Of a DNA stretch of 64,000 nt, positions 10,177 to 20,998 are shown in pieces. Location: the NCBI GenBank assembly GCA_949130495.1, contig OX422207.1:830092073-830156072 (forward strand), in the 5' to 3' direction. The notes under the pieces are model-generated. The model had not been told where the DNA came from, searched no databases, and saw only the letters and a program-made list of their open reading frames with translations. Position 1 is the first letter of the stretch. Each line of letters starts with the position of its first letter. The translations under genes and the position numbers were made by a program. This DNA is from Sambucus nigra (Eukaryota; Streptophyta; Magnoliopsida; Dipsacales; Adoxaceae).

Positions 10177-13164
10177 TGTGACACCCCGACTAATTAAATA
10201 CCGGGTATCTACTCCTTTATTAAATTAATTCAAAATGCCAAGTTGGTCCAGTTAATAGCATCACTGTCGAAAACATTTTAATGATTACTAACCACCTAGT
10301 ATTTAAAAAGTAAGTTGCCAAATTTTAATTTAAGTCTGATTAACATGCAATAAGTGTAATAAAGAATAATAACACCATTCACCATAATGAAGTAAATGGA
10401 ATAACCATCACATAACGTAAATAAAGTCTAGAGGAAAACTCCTCACTAAAAATCCCACAACTGATAAGTAAACTGAATACTAAATCAATGCATGCCAAAG
10501 TCTGATAACTGTAATGGAAAACTAACTCTAATAGAAATGGGCGACATGCCCTACAACTAATAGATAATGAATCTGGAATCCAAGTGATAGAAGCGTCTAC
10601 AAGCAAATCCCTGTAGCTTCCACAAACAGCTACAGCTCGTCACCAGAATGAGTATCCTATGCATGGTGTCCTTGTGGATGGGCACCTACAATGGTTTTAC
10701 AAGAAAAGTAGATTTGAAAGCAAACGGGTCAGAGCCCGAATGTGGAGTTATATTTTAAAAACCTGCAAGTGCTTTAAAAACATTTAAAACATTAAATGCA
10801 AAGTACATGTTAGGACGTGCACTCACATGATATTCTCACCTCTCGTCTAACTGTGCACTCCTAACGTAAGTACCCATCTACAACGACACAAACCACTTGC
10901 TAAGTGTCATCATATCTAGCTAGACTGTCATAGGTCCTACCCTTATTACTCGGTTCTATTAACATTATAACGCTCGTAATTAAGTAGGGGTTTAACGTAA
11001 ACTCAGATGCTCATTAAGCAATATATTTCACTATCAGCTAACTCGTTCTGTTTCTCGACACAATACCGTAATTATATTCACAACATTAACATGAAGGTTC
11101 CCATTAATTAAGTGTATATTATTCACATCATAAATAAACAATACAAGCACCCCGAGAACTAAGCTGCAGTGCACACATACTCTGCTATCCATCCCGGTAC
11201 ATCACGTACATAAGGATTACGTATTCCGAATCTCTCAGGAATAGTTCACGAATAACAACATCACAAATAATGGAGGCGAACACAGTCACATCACATGGGT
11301 CACGCACATACCTACGCTCCCACGATCAGCGGACTTATTAATATCCCAATAAGTCTTTCTATGACCTATGTTCATCAAGGTAACCAGTCTAAATCCGGGC
11401 AACACAAGGATTAGAGGGCCCTAAGCGAACGCAAACCTCCCGTGATAGCAAGTATGGTAGGTATGTCATACACACAGTTCATATACCAATACTAAGTAAA
11501 CACGCGTCTTAGTAATCCCGTAGTTTAATTGTAGTACTATTCTCATTCTAGTACCAATATATAATTTACCCACTTTATACGATTCCGATTTATAATCATA
11601 CGCGCCATAATCTATTCTCACGTCATAGTAGACACTCACGTCTCAACCCAAACGGTTCATTGATTTAAATCTCTCGTATATAATTTACTCCTCGTAATAA
11701 CCCAAAAGTCCCAAATCTATCCATACATCATCAAAGGAAGGTTATCTATATCCTCGAACAAGTTTACGGGACTCCAAAAATCGAAACAGGCCAAAAAGGC
11801 CTAAACTGTCAACTCGTTAGAAGTCTCGTTCGAATGAGGCTGTTCGAACGAGATTCCACTGTCAACTCGTTAGAAGTCTCGTTCGAACGAGACTGTTCGA
11901 ACGAGATCCAGTTCGTTCGAACGAACTGTACCTTCTAACGATATCTCGTTCGAACGAGATTATCGAACGAAGTTCCCTTTCGTTAGAAGCGACTGGTCAA
12001 TTCGTTAGAAGCTCGTTCGAACGAGTTCGTTCGAACGACTTGGGCAGGGGCTTCTAACGACCTACCAGTTTCGTCCCAGAATCTCATTTTTCACCATTTT
12101 TAACACCTCAAGTCTCAACCAAAATTCGTCCAATCAATGTTTTAAGGTCCCCAATCATCCTAAAACATACTAGGGTCATATTCTAACACCTTTTAAGGAA
12201 TTAATACATCCTAAACATCATTAGATCACAAGATTCTACACTTTTCCCCAATTCTTTTCAAGAACACAAACCCTAACATTTTAAATCATGAATTAACCCA
12301 ATAAAATCCGTTTTAATTTCTTCCAATCACAAATATCATGAGAATAATCCTCTACCTATCATTCTACATGCAATTCTCCTCAAGATTTTCAAGTTCTAAG
12401 TTCCAAACTACATGGGTTTTCATATTTCACCAAGAACAAACATAAAATTGGAATTATCTAACATGGAAAGGACATTCTCTGAAATTAAATGGAATTAAGT
12501 CACTTGCCTCGAGTTTATCTCTGATTTAGATGTTGGTTTGATGGAGTTTTCTGCAAAATTTCCTCTCTCTCTCTTCCTCCAAGCTTCTTCTCCAAAGGTG
12601 GCTATGGTGGCTAGGGTTTGCTTTTGGGAAGTTATTAGAAAACCTAATTCTAATAACCTACATAGCTTGTTGGGTTAATATGGGTTGGTTAGTGGCTTAG
12701 TGGGTCAATTCCCCATCAGATTAAAACTCCCAATTTTCGTCACTTTTAATTCTCCAAAAATACAAAATTACTAAAATGCCCTTTATGTTGCCGGTATGGC
12801 CTAAAAATACCCCGGGACCCAAACTAAACCCCCGGCTAGTGTTTTCTGACTATCTCAACCCTTCCGGATGCGTTGGCGCACTCGAAATGACCATACGGTT
12901 AATAGAATTTAAATTCACTTTTATAATTAAAATAATACACCATGACGCGGCGGTCACACGCGTCTCAACAAAATTCCTAAAATGCCGTATATCAATCTCA
13001 CGACAAATTTTTCATAATTCAATATTCATATAAAAACATGTATGCACATAATCAAATACCAACTCGCATCTCGTTAGTATTTTTAACCCGGATTAATTTC
13101 AATTAATACGCATTTAATTAATTAATCCCAAAAATAAATATAGCCAAAAGTACGGGGTATTACA
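10177..13164 (-). repeat. gypsy-1 3' LTR (left copy)
   Basis: 2,988 bp. It supplies the 3' LTR of the minus-strand element. It contains the palindrome cluster at 11,816-12,062. Open frames inside it, such as 10,379-10,606 and 12,776-13,033, recur in the other LTR and are not genes. Confidence 0.95.
11816..12062. repeat. cluster of TTCGAA-centred palindromes in gypsy-1 left LTR
   Basis: About 250 bp with eight or so TTCGAA dyads. Copies of the perfect 14-mer CTCGTTCGAACGAG and one perfect 18-mer (AGTTCGTTCGAACGAACT, 11,910-11,927) occur. They are interleaved with CGTTAGAAG in direct and inverted orientation. The stretch is rich in CG dinucleotides within AT-rich surroundings. Confidence 0.9.
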
Positions 13165-13177
13165 TACTTCCCCCCTA
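13165..13177 (-). promoter_or_regulatory. gypsy-1 polypurine tract
   Basis: On the minus strand TAGGGGGGAAGTA abuts the LTR start (TGTAATACCCC), the expected position for plus-strand priming. Confidence 0.85.
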
Positions 13178-13206
13178 ATAACTGAATTTCGTCCCGAAAT
13201 TCGAAA

Positions 13207-13785
13207 CTAGAAAGTACCTGCTAAAAACAACTCTGGATAACGTTCGCGCATCTCATCCTCGCGCTCCCATGTGGACTCCTCGACATTGTGATGTCGCCAC
13301 TGAACACGCACTAACGGGACTATCTTTGACCGCAGTTTCCTCTCGCTTCGGTCCAAAATAGCAATTGGCCCCTCCTCGTAGGAGCTATCTGGCTGGAGAT
13401 CGATGTCCTCCACAGCAATGTGAGAATGAGCCAAATTATCTCTAAGGTATTTCCTCAGCGAGGAAATATGGAACACATCGTGAATCCGATGCAAATGCTC
13501 CGGTAACCCGAGTCTATACGCTACCGGTCCGATCCGCTCAATAATGGGAAACGTCCCCACATACCTCGGTGCCAACTTCCCCTTCTTCCCGAAACGCATA
13601 ATCCCCTTCATAGGAGATACTCTGAGTAAAACCTGGTCCCCTACTTGGAACTCTCTGAAAAACCTCTTCGCATCAGTATAACTCTTCTGCCTGTCTTGAG
13701 CTACCCGAATGCGACTCTGAATCAACTCAATCCTTGCCGAAGTATCCTGAATCACTTCCGGCCCAAGCAGTTTGTTATCCCCCAC
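13207..13785 (-). pseudogene. gypsy-1 integrase C-terminus and chromodomain-like tail
   Basis: 192 codons continuing the integrase after one stop. FQVGDQVLLRVSPMKG and FGKKGKLAPRYVGTF are the conserved GPY/F-type region. HIHDVFHISSLRKY-like sequence follows, and the end LVRVQWRHHNVEESTWERED is the chromodomain-like block that in chromoviruses contacts modified histones. It ends RYPELFLAGTF just before the polypurine tract. The block itself is uninterrupted. Confidence 0.85.
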
Positions 13786-13794
13786 CTCTAACCA

Positions 13795-14832
13795 TCATGC
13801 TGGGGAACGACAAGGCCTACCGTACAATGCCTCAAACGGAGCCATACCAATAGTGAACTGATAGGAGTTGTTGTAAGCAAACTCCACCAGTGGAAGGTAC
13901 TGCTCCCATCCACCCCCGAAGTCAATAATGCACATGCGCAGCATGTCCTCCAACATCTGATTTGTGCGCTCGGTCTGCCCATCAGTCTGCGGATGATAAG
14001 CCGTACTCAACCGCAATTCCGTGCCCATGGCCTCCTGGAAACTCTCCCAAAACCTCGAAACAAATATCTTGTCTCTGTCAGACACGATATTTAGGGGCAC
14101 ACCGTGAAGTCTCACAATCTCTGAAATGAAGAGCTGGGCATACTGTCCCGTAGTGTAGTCAGTCCTTACGGGTAAAAAGTGAGAGACATTGGACAAACTG
14201 TCCACAATAACCCAAACGGAGTCATGACCCCTCTGCGACGTAGGCAACCCCGTGATAAAGTCCATGGATATGCTCTCCCACATCCACACCAGGACCTCCA
14301 ATGGCTGTAGCAATCCTGCCGGTCTCTGATGATCCACTTTTACAAGCTGACAAGTGGCGCATTTCGAAACAAACTCAGCGATATCTCTCTTCATACCGCT
14401 CCACCAATACTGGCGTCTCATGTCTTGGTACATTTTGTCCCCTCCGGGATGTACCGCGAACCGTGAGCCGTGCGACTCTACCATCACATCGTGTCGCAAT
14501 TCATCCCCTTCCGGAACTACCAATCTCCCATTGAAGCGTAATCCTCCGTCTGAGCTAACGGTATAGGACTCGGCTCCCTCTGCTAGTAATCGAACTATCT
14601 GCTCCTGACAGAACGAGTCATTAGCCTGTGCCCGTACTACCTTCATGACAATCTGCGGTGTAATGGTCATCACAGACATGAAAGATCGGGCCACTGCATC
14701 CTGGTGTCCCAATTCCTTCCACTTAGCCTTCCACACCTCTGCCACCTCATCTGCTGGCCTACGGCTCAACGCGTCTGCTACCACGTTAGCCTTTCCCGGG
14801 TGATACTGGATGTCGAACTGGTAGTCTTTCAC
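13795..14832 (-). pseudogene. gypsy-1 integrase core
   Basis: 345 codons. It begins with the RNase H end (YHPGKANVVADALSRRP), then the zinc-binding HHCC region (SHGSRFAVHPGG and CATCQLVKVDHQRPAG). The catalytic core retains D (SMDFITGLP), D (VSDRDKIFVSRFWE) and E (HPQTDGQTERTNQML). It stops with TGA after PCRSPA, where the family normally continues to a Trp-Glu-Val-Gly motif; the reading continues in frame as WLEVGDNKLLGPEVI. The catalytic triad is therefore intact in an otherwise broken polyprotein. Confidence 0.9.
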
Positions 14833-15054
14833 AAACTCAAGTCACCTACGCTACCGCATATTCAACTCCTTCTGCGTGAACAGGTACTGTAGGGACTTGT
14901 GATCCGTGAACAGTTGGAACTTCTCCCCCAAAAGATAGTGCCTCCAAATCCGTAGGGCAAATACCACTGCCGCCAACTCCAAATCATGCGTGGGGTAATT
15001 CTTCTCATGAGGCTTAAGCTTACGGGAAGCATAAGCTATGGCCTGTCTCTCCTA
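14833..15054 (-). pseudogene. gypsy-1 RNase H, three nonsense codons
   Basis: Joins RT and integrase: [20 protein letters not shown], then [18 protein letters not shown] and [19 protein letters not shown]. Stops are TAG at 15,052-15,054 (after GGVLQ), TAG at 14,851-14,853 and TGA at 14,842-14,844. The last two hit a block that is intact in gypsy-2 as [10 protein letters not shown], so they read as CAG-to-TAG and TGG-to-TGA transitions. Confidence 0.9.
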
Positions 15055-15962
15055 CTGCAATACACCTCCAAGTCCTGACGCGTCGGTGTAAACCAAATAC
15101 TCAACTCCCGGTCTCGGCAATGCTAACACAGGTGCTAAGGTCAATTTGTCCTTCAATTCATTTACTGCCAACTGACAAGCATCACTCCAGATGTATGGCA
15201 CACCCTTACGAGTCAGATGTGTCAAAGGACCTGCTATCTCCGAGAAACCCCGAATAAACCTCCTGTAGTATCCTGCTAGACCCAAGAAACTACGAATCTC
15301 CGTTGGTGTCGTGGGCTGTCCCCACTCCCTCACCACTGATACTTTCCCCGGATCAACAGATTTTCCCCGGTCGAAAATGATATGTCCCAAAAACTGGACC
15401 TCCTTCATCCAAAAACCGCATTTCTCATATTTTGCATACAACTCGTTCTGACGAAGTGTCTGCAAAACCTGCCTCAAATGCTCGGCGTGCTCCTCCTCTG
15501 TGTGGGAGTAAACCATAATATCATTAATGAAGACAATGACAAACTGGTCTAGGAAATCCCCGAACACTCTGTTCATCAAGTCCATAAACACTGCTGGAGC
15601 GTTGGTCAAACCGAAAGGCATAACCCGAAACTCGTAAGAACCATATCTCGATAAGAATGCAGTCTTCGAGCATCCTCCTCCCTGATACGCAACTGATGGT
15701 ATCCCGATCTCAAATCAATCTTCGAGAAGAAAGAAGCTCCTCTCAACTGGTCGAATAAGTCATCGATTCGAGGTAACGGATACTTATTCCGTATCGTGAC
15801 CTTATTCAACTCTCGGTAGTCCACACACAATCTCAGTGAACCATCCCTCTTCTTCACAAACAAAACTGGAGCGCCCCAAGGTGAGGTACTCGTGCGAATA
15901 AAGCCCTGACCTAACAGCTGCTCTATCTGATCCCGTAACTCCCTCATCTCAGCTGGAGCCAT
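15052..15962 (-). pseudogene. gypsy-1 reverse transcriptase, frameshifted, catalytic D changed to N
   Basis: Reverse transcriptase in two frames. Upstream (15,962-15,606) has [20 protein letters not shown] and [12 protein letters not shown]. Downstream (15,621-15,052) has [20 protein letters not shown], then [24 protein letters not shown] and [14 protein letters not shown] one-base slip lies near 15,670. The catalytic motif reads F-I-N-D where the family has F/Y-x-D-D; codon AAT at 15,523-15,525 replaces an expected GAT. Either the frameshift or the active-site change alone should abolish activity. Confidence 0.93.
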
Positions 15963-15986
15963 ACGGTACGGTGCGTGTGCTATAGG

Positions 15987-17834
15987 TCATGTACCCGGTA
16001 GCAAATCTATAACAAAGTCTATCTCTCGACTGGGGGGTAAGCCTGGTATCTCCTGAAACACATCTGAATACTCCCTGACAACTGGGATATAATCTAAAGG
16101 AATCACTACCTCCTTAGAGGTATCCTCCTCAATGTAATACAGATGAGCAGTCGATCCTCCCTCTGGGCGAGGCATCGCCACTACAAACATCTCTTGCCCC
16201 GGAATGGCAAAAACAATGCTCCCGCTGAAGCAATCAATCATGGCCCTATAAGCTACGGGCCAATCCATACCGATAATCACATCGTGAACATGCATATCTA
16301 ATACCAACATGTCTGCAGGTAATACCAAACCACCAATCTCTACCCCCACTCCCCGGCATATAAAGAAAATAAGTGACCCACTCCCCAATGGTGAGTCGAC
16401 ACACGTCACTGTGCTCTCTGCCGTAGCTAACATTCCTAAAGCTTTCGCGAAGTGTGTAGCTATAAAACAGTGTGTAGCCCCCGTATCAAATAATACCCGA
16501 CCCATAGTGCCATGGATAGGAAACGTACCCTCAATCGTGGGCGGTGCCTGTGGAACTGTAGCCTGGTGGACGTTGTAGACACGTCCATACTGTAGCTGCC
16601 CCTGCTGGACTGGGACTGCTGGAATGGGTGGCAATGCTGCCATCTGTGGCGGTGCGGGGAGAGCGGCGGGAAACATAGACCTCTGTGGCTCCTGGCGAGC
16701 ACCCTGCTGCTGCTGCTGTGGGGCTCTGCCCCTATCAGGACAATCCTGTCGCTTATGGCCAGTCTTGCCACAAACAAAACACTTCCCTGGGAAGTTCCCT
16801 CCTCTCTGCCCCTGCTGTCCCCGGCCCTGGTGGCCGTTATCGTTCCTCCCTTGGCCCTGCTGGCCCTGGTGAAACTGCTGCCCATTCTGCCCCTGTTGGC
16901 CCTGATGGCCGTTTGGACCCTGATGGCCCTGACGGAAACCTCCCTGTCCCTGTCTGTAGTTCCCTGATCGGAACCTCTTCTGATCCCCCTGCTGCGAACC
17001 CTGCTCACCCTGTCTCTGCCCCTGAACAGATTGTGCCCCACCGGCACCATGTCCTCCAGTCCTGCCCTGATGGCTAGACTCTCCCGACCTCTTGCCCTCA
17101 GCCATATGAAAGCGGTGGTCCTGGCAGTGTAACAAAGCAGCGTTAACCACATCAGAATACGTGGCCAACGAAAGGCTCCCTAACAGATGCTGACGGATCC
17201 TCCAAGTCAACCCGTCGGTGAACTTCTCAATCTTCTTCTTCTCTGTTGGTATCTCATCTGGAACGATATTTAACAGATTCGTGAACTCGACCTCATACTC
17301 GGCCACAGTCTTACTCTCCTGCTTCAGACTCATCAATTTCCTCCTCATTTCCGTGTGAACAGCCGACAGAAAGTACTTGCGGTCAAACCGCACCCAGAAG
17401 TCCTGAATAGTGAGAGTATCCCTCTCCTCCATGGTGGTAATAGACTCCCACCACTGTAGCGCAGATCCAACTAGCTTGAAAGTAGCTAGTACCTGCTTCT
17501 GGACATCCGTGCACTCATACATCCTCAAGTACCTCTGCATATCCTTCCTCCACTGGCTCGAGACTACCACATCTGAGCTACCTGTAAATTCCGGCGGATG
17601 CGCTTTCTGAAAAGCGTCACGTACACGTTCCCAAGCATACGGGAATGCATTTGCCTGTACTGGCGCGGCAACCGGCGCCTGAGGTGGTGCCTGCTGAACA
17701 ACGGCTATTGCGGCATTTACCGCTTGGGCTACTATAGCTGCAACCTCAGCGGCGTTCATCATGCCCTGAACTGGAGCGGGCTGGGGTTCGGGCGTTGCAT
17801 CCCTGGGAGCTCGTCGTGCACGTCGTGGAGGCAT
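15987..17834 (-). pseudogene. gypsy-1 gag and aspartic protease
   Basis: The long open frame starts at 17,849; Met at 17,834 (MPPRRARRAP) is the likelier start. Order: basic/Pro N-terminus; retrotransposon gag domain (WWESITTMEERDTL, FDRKYF); a Gln/Gly-rich low-complexity linker over roughly residues 255-345; a CX2CX4HX4C zinc knuckle (CFVCGKTGHKRQDCP, about residue 353) that binds element RNA; and the protease active site LFDTGATHCFIATHF (about residue 450), followed by GMDWPVAYRAMID. It ends at TGA (15,987-15,989) inside the protease-RT spacer. The frame would otherwise continue [14 protein letters not shown]. Gag, knuckle and protease look intact. Confidence 0.93.
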
Positions 17835-18004
17835 CTGAAATAAGAACAAAGTTTATAAGTTCGCTGTTTATAAACTTACGATAGCTGAAGAACTTTAGCA
17901 TACGCAAAAAGAGTACAACAGTCCTAAAATATAGGGCTCTATATCAAAGAAACTTAGCGAAAACATAATAAGCCGTCAGATCCTAAAGGACACTAGAACC
18001 TGAT

Positions 18005-18016
18005 GCTCTGATACCA
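18005..18016 (-). promoter_or_regulatory. gypsy-1 primer-binding site (initiator tRNA-Met)
   Basis: Minus strand TGGTATCAGAGC, two bases inside the right LTR. It is complementary to the 3' end of plant initiator tRNA-Met, where minus-strand DNA synthesis starts. Confidence 0.93.
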
Positions 18017-18018
18017 CC

Positions 18019-20993
18019 TGTGACACCCCGACTAATTAAATACCGGGTAGCTACTCCTTTATTAAATTAATTCAAAATGCCAAGTTGGTCCAGTTAATAG
18101 CATCACTGTCGAAAATATTTTAATGATTACTAACCACCTAGTATTTAAAAAGTAAGTTGCCAAATTTTATTTTAAGTCTGATTAATATGCAATAAGTGTA
18201 ATAAAGAATAATAACACCATTCACCATAATGAAGTAAATAGAATAACCATCACATAACGTAAATAAAGTCTGGAGGAAAACTCCTCACTACAAATCCCAC
18301 AACTGATAAGTAAACTGAATACTAAATCAATACATGCCAAAGTCTGATAACTGTAATGGAAAACTAACTCTAATAGAAATGGGAGACATTCCTTACAACT
18401 AATAGATAATGAATCTGGAATCCAAGTGATAGAAGTGTCTACAAGCAAATCCCTGTAGCTTCCACAAACAGCTACAGCTCGTCACCAGAATGAGTATCCT
18501 ATGCATGGTGTCCTTGTGGCTGGGCACCTAAAATGGTTTTACAAGAAAAGTAGATTTGAAAGCAAACGGGTCAGAGCCCGAATGTGGAGTTATATTTTAA
18601 AAACCTGCAAGTGCTTTAAAAACATTTAAAACATTAAATGCAAAGTACATGTTAGGACGTGCACTCACATGATATTCTCACCTCTCGTCTAACTGTGCAC
18701 TCCTAACGTAAGTACCCATCTACAACGACACAAACCACTAGCTAAGTGCCATCATATCTAGCTAGACTGTCATAGGTCCTACCCTTATTACTCGGTTCTA
18801 TTAACATTATAACGCTCGTAATTAAGTAGGGGTTTAACGTAAACTCAGATGCTCATTATGCAATATATTTCACTATCAGCTAACTCGTTATGTTTCTCGA
18901 CACAATACCGTAATTATATTCCCATTAATTAAGTGTATATTATTCACATCATAAATATACAATACAAGCACCCCGAGAACTAAGCTACGGTGCACACATA
19001 CTCTGCTATCCATCCCGGTACATCACGTATATAAGGATTACGTATTCCGAATCTCTCAGGAATAGTTCACGAATAACAACATCATAAATAATGGAGGCGA
19101 ACACAGTCACATCACATGGGTCACGTACATACCTACGCTCCCACGATCAGCGGACTTATTAATTTCCCAATAAGTCTTTCTATGACCTATGTTCATCAAG
19201 GTAACCAGTCTAAATCCGGGCAACACAAGGATTAGAGGGCCTTAAGCGAACGCAAACCTCCCGTGATAGCAAGTATGGTAGGTATGTCATACACACAATT
19301 CATATACCAATACTAAGTAAACACACGTCTTAGTAATCCCGTAGTTTAATTGTAGTACTATTCTCATTCTAGTACCAATATATAATTTACCCACTTTATA
19401 CGATTCCGATTTATAATCATACGCGCCATAATCTATTCTCACGTCGTAGTAGACACTCACGTCTCAACCCAAACGGTTCATTGATTTAAATCTCTCGTAT
19501 ATAATTTACTCCTCGTAATAACCCAAAAGTCCCAAATCTATCCATACATCATCAAAGGAAGGTTATCTATATCCTCGAACAAGTTTACGGGACTCCAAAA
19601 ATCGAAACAGGCCAAAAAGGCCTAAACTGTCAACTCGTTAGAAGTCTCGTTCGAACGAGGCTGTTCGAACGAGATTCCACTGTCGACTCGTTAGAAGTCT
19701 CGTTCGAACGAGACTGTTCGAACGAGATCCAGTTCGTTCAAACGAACTGTACCTTCTAACGATATCTCGTTCGAACGAGATTATCGAACGAAGTTCCCTT
19801 TCGTTAGAAGCGACTGGTCAATTCGTTAGAAGCTCGTTCGAACGAGTTCGTTCGAACGACCTGGGCAGGGGCTTCTAACGACCTACCAGTTTCGTCCCAG
19901 ATTTGTCTAATCTCGTTTTTCACCATTTTTAACACCTCAAGTCTCAACCAAAATTCGTCCAATCAATGTTTTAAGGTCCCCAATCATCCTAAAACATACT
20001 AGGGTCATATTCTAACATCTTTTAAGGAATTAATACATCCTAAACATCATTAGATCACAAGATTCTACACTTTTCCCCAATTCTTTTCAAGAACACAAAC
20101 CCTAACATTTTAAATCATGAATTAACCCAATAAAATCCGTTTTAATTTCTTCCAATCACAAATATCATGAGAATAATCCTCTACCTATCATTCTACATGC
20201 AATTCTCCTCAAGATTTTCAAGTTCTAAGTTCCAAACTACATGGGTTTTCATATTTCACCAAGAACAAACATAAAATTGGAATTATCTAACATGGAAAGG
20301 ACATTCTCTGAAATTAAATGGAATTAAGTCACTTGCCTCGAGTTTATCTCTGATTTAGATGTTGGTTTGATGGAGTTTTCTGCAGAATTTCCTCTCTCTC
20401 TCTTCCTCCAAGCTTCTTCTCCAAAGGTGGCTATGGTGGCTAGGGTTTGCTTTTGGGAAGTTATTAGAAAACCTAATTCTAATAACCTACGTAGCTTGTT
20501 GGGTTAATATGGGTTGGTTAGTGGCTTAGTGGGTCAATTCCCTATCAGATCAAAACTCCCAATTTTCGTCACTTTTAATTCTCCAAAAATACAAAATTAC
20601 TAAAATGCCCTTTATGTTGCCGGTATGGCCTAAAAATACCCCGAGACCCAAACTAAACCCCCGGCTAGTGTTTTCTGACTATCTCGACCCTTCCGGACGC
20701 GTTGGCGCACTCGAAACGACCATACGGTTAATAGAATTTAAATTCACTTTTATAATTAAAATAATACACCATGACGCGGCGGTCACACGCGTCTCAACAA
20801 AATTCCTAAAATGCCGTATATCAATCTCACGACAAATTTTTCATAATTCAATATTCATATAAAAACATGTATGCACATAATCAAATACCAACTCGCATCT
20901 CGTTAGTATTTTTAACCCGGATTAATTTCAATTAATACGCATTTAATTAATTAATCCCAAAAATAAATATAGCCAAAAGTACGGGGTATTACA
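18019..20993 (-). repeat. gypsy-1 5' LTR (right copy)
   Basis: 2,975 bp. It is the promoter LTR for the minus-strand element. The palindrome cluster is repeated at 19,626-19,880, where one arm of the 18-bp palindrome has changed (GTTCAAACGAAC). Confidence 0.95.
19626..19880. repeat. palindrome cluster in gypsy-1 right LTR
   Basis: Second copy of the TTCGAA dyad cluster. It has nearly the same order and spacing as the left copy, with a few transitions. Confidence 0.88.
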
Positions 20994-20998
20994 GTTAT

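Larger units (their letters stand above)
10177..20993 (-). mobile_element. gypsy-1: complete Ty3/gypsy chromovirus-like element
   Basis: A 10.8-kb LTR retrotransposon coding on the minus strand. LTRs lie at 10,177-13,164 and 18,019-20,993, each TGTGACACC...TATTACA. The target duplication GTTAT is at 10,172-10,176 and 20,994-20,998. It has a primer site, a polypurine tract and gag-protease-RT-RNase H-integrase-chromodomain in Ty3 order. Long LTRs plus a C-terminal chromodomain-like block suggest a Tekay/Del-like chromovirus (inference). Several nonsense changes, a frameshift and an RT active-site change make it non-autonomous. The LTRs look very alike apart from small indels, for example about 21 bp absent from the right LTR near 18,920, so the insertion is fairly recent. 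Confidence 0.95.

Noticed and set aside
10379..10606. 75-codon minus frame repeated at 18,221-18,448
   Set aside because: LTR sequence with no domain; a chance frame kept by LTR similarity.
11816..12062. CRISPR-like or attachment-site interpretation of the repeated palindromes
   Set aside because: Repeats are irregularly spaced, no unique spacers of constant length, no cas genes, and the setting is a plant LTR.
12776..13033. 85-codon frame repeated at 20,605-20,862
   Set aside because: Lies in the gypsy-1 LTR and is simply present twice because LTRs are duplicated. A related frame at 49,448-49,756 is in the rearranged LTR.
16309..17077. Several plus-strand open frames, Pro/Cys/Leu-rich
   Set aside because: They are the antisense of the gypsy-1 gag Gln/Gly-rich linker and protease; no independent family resemblance.
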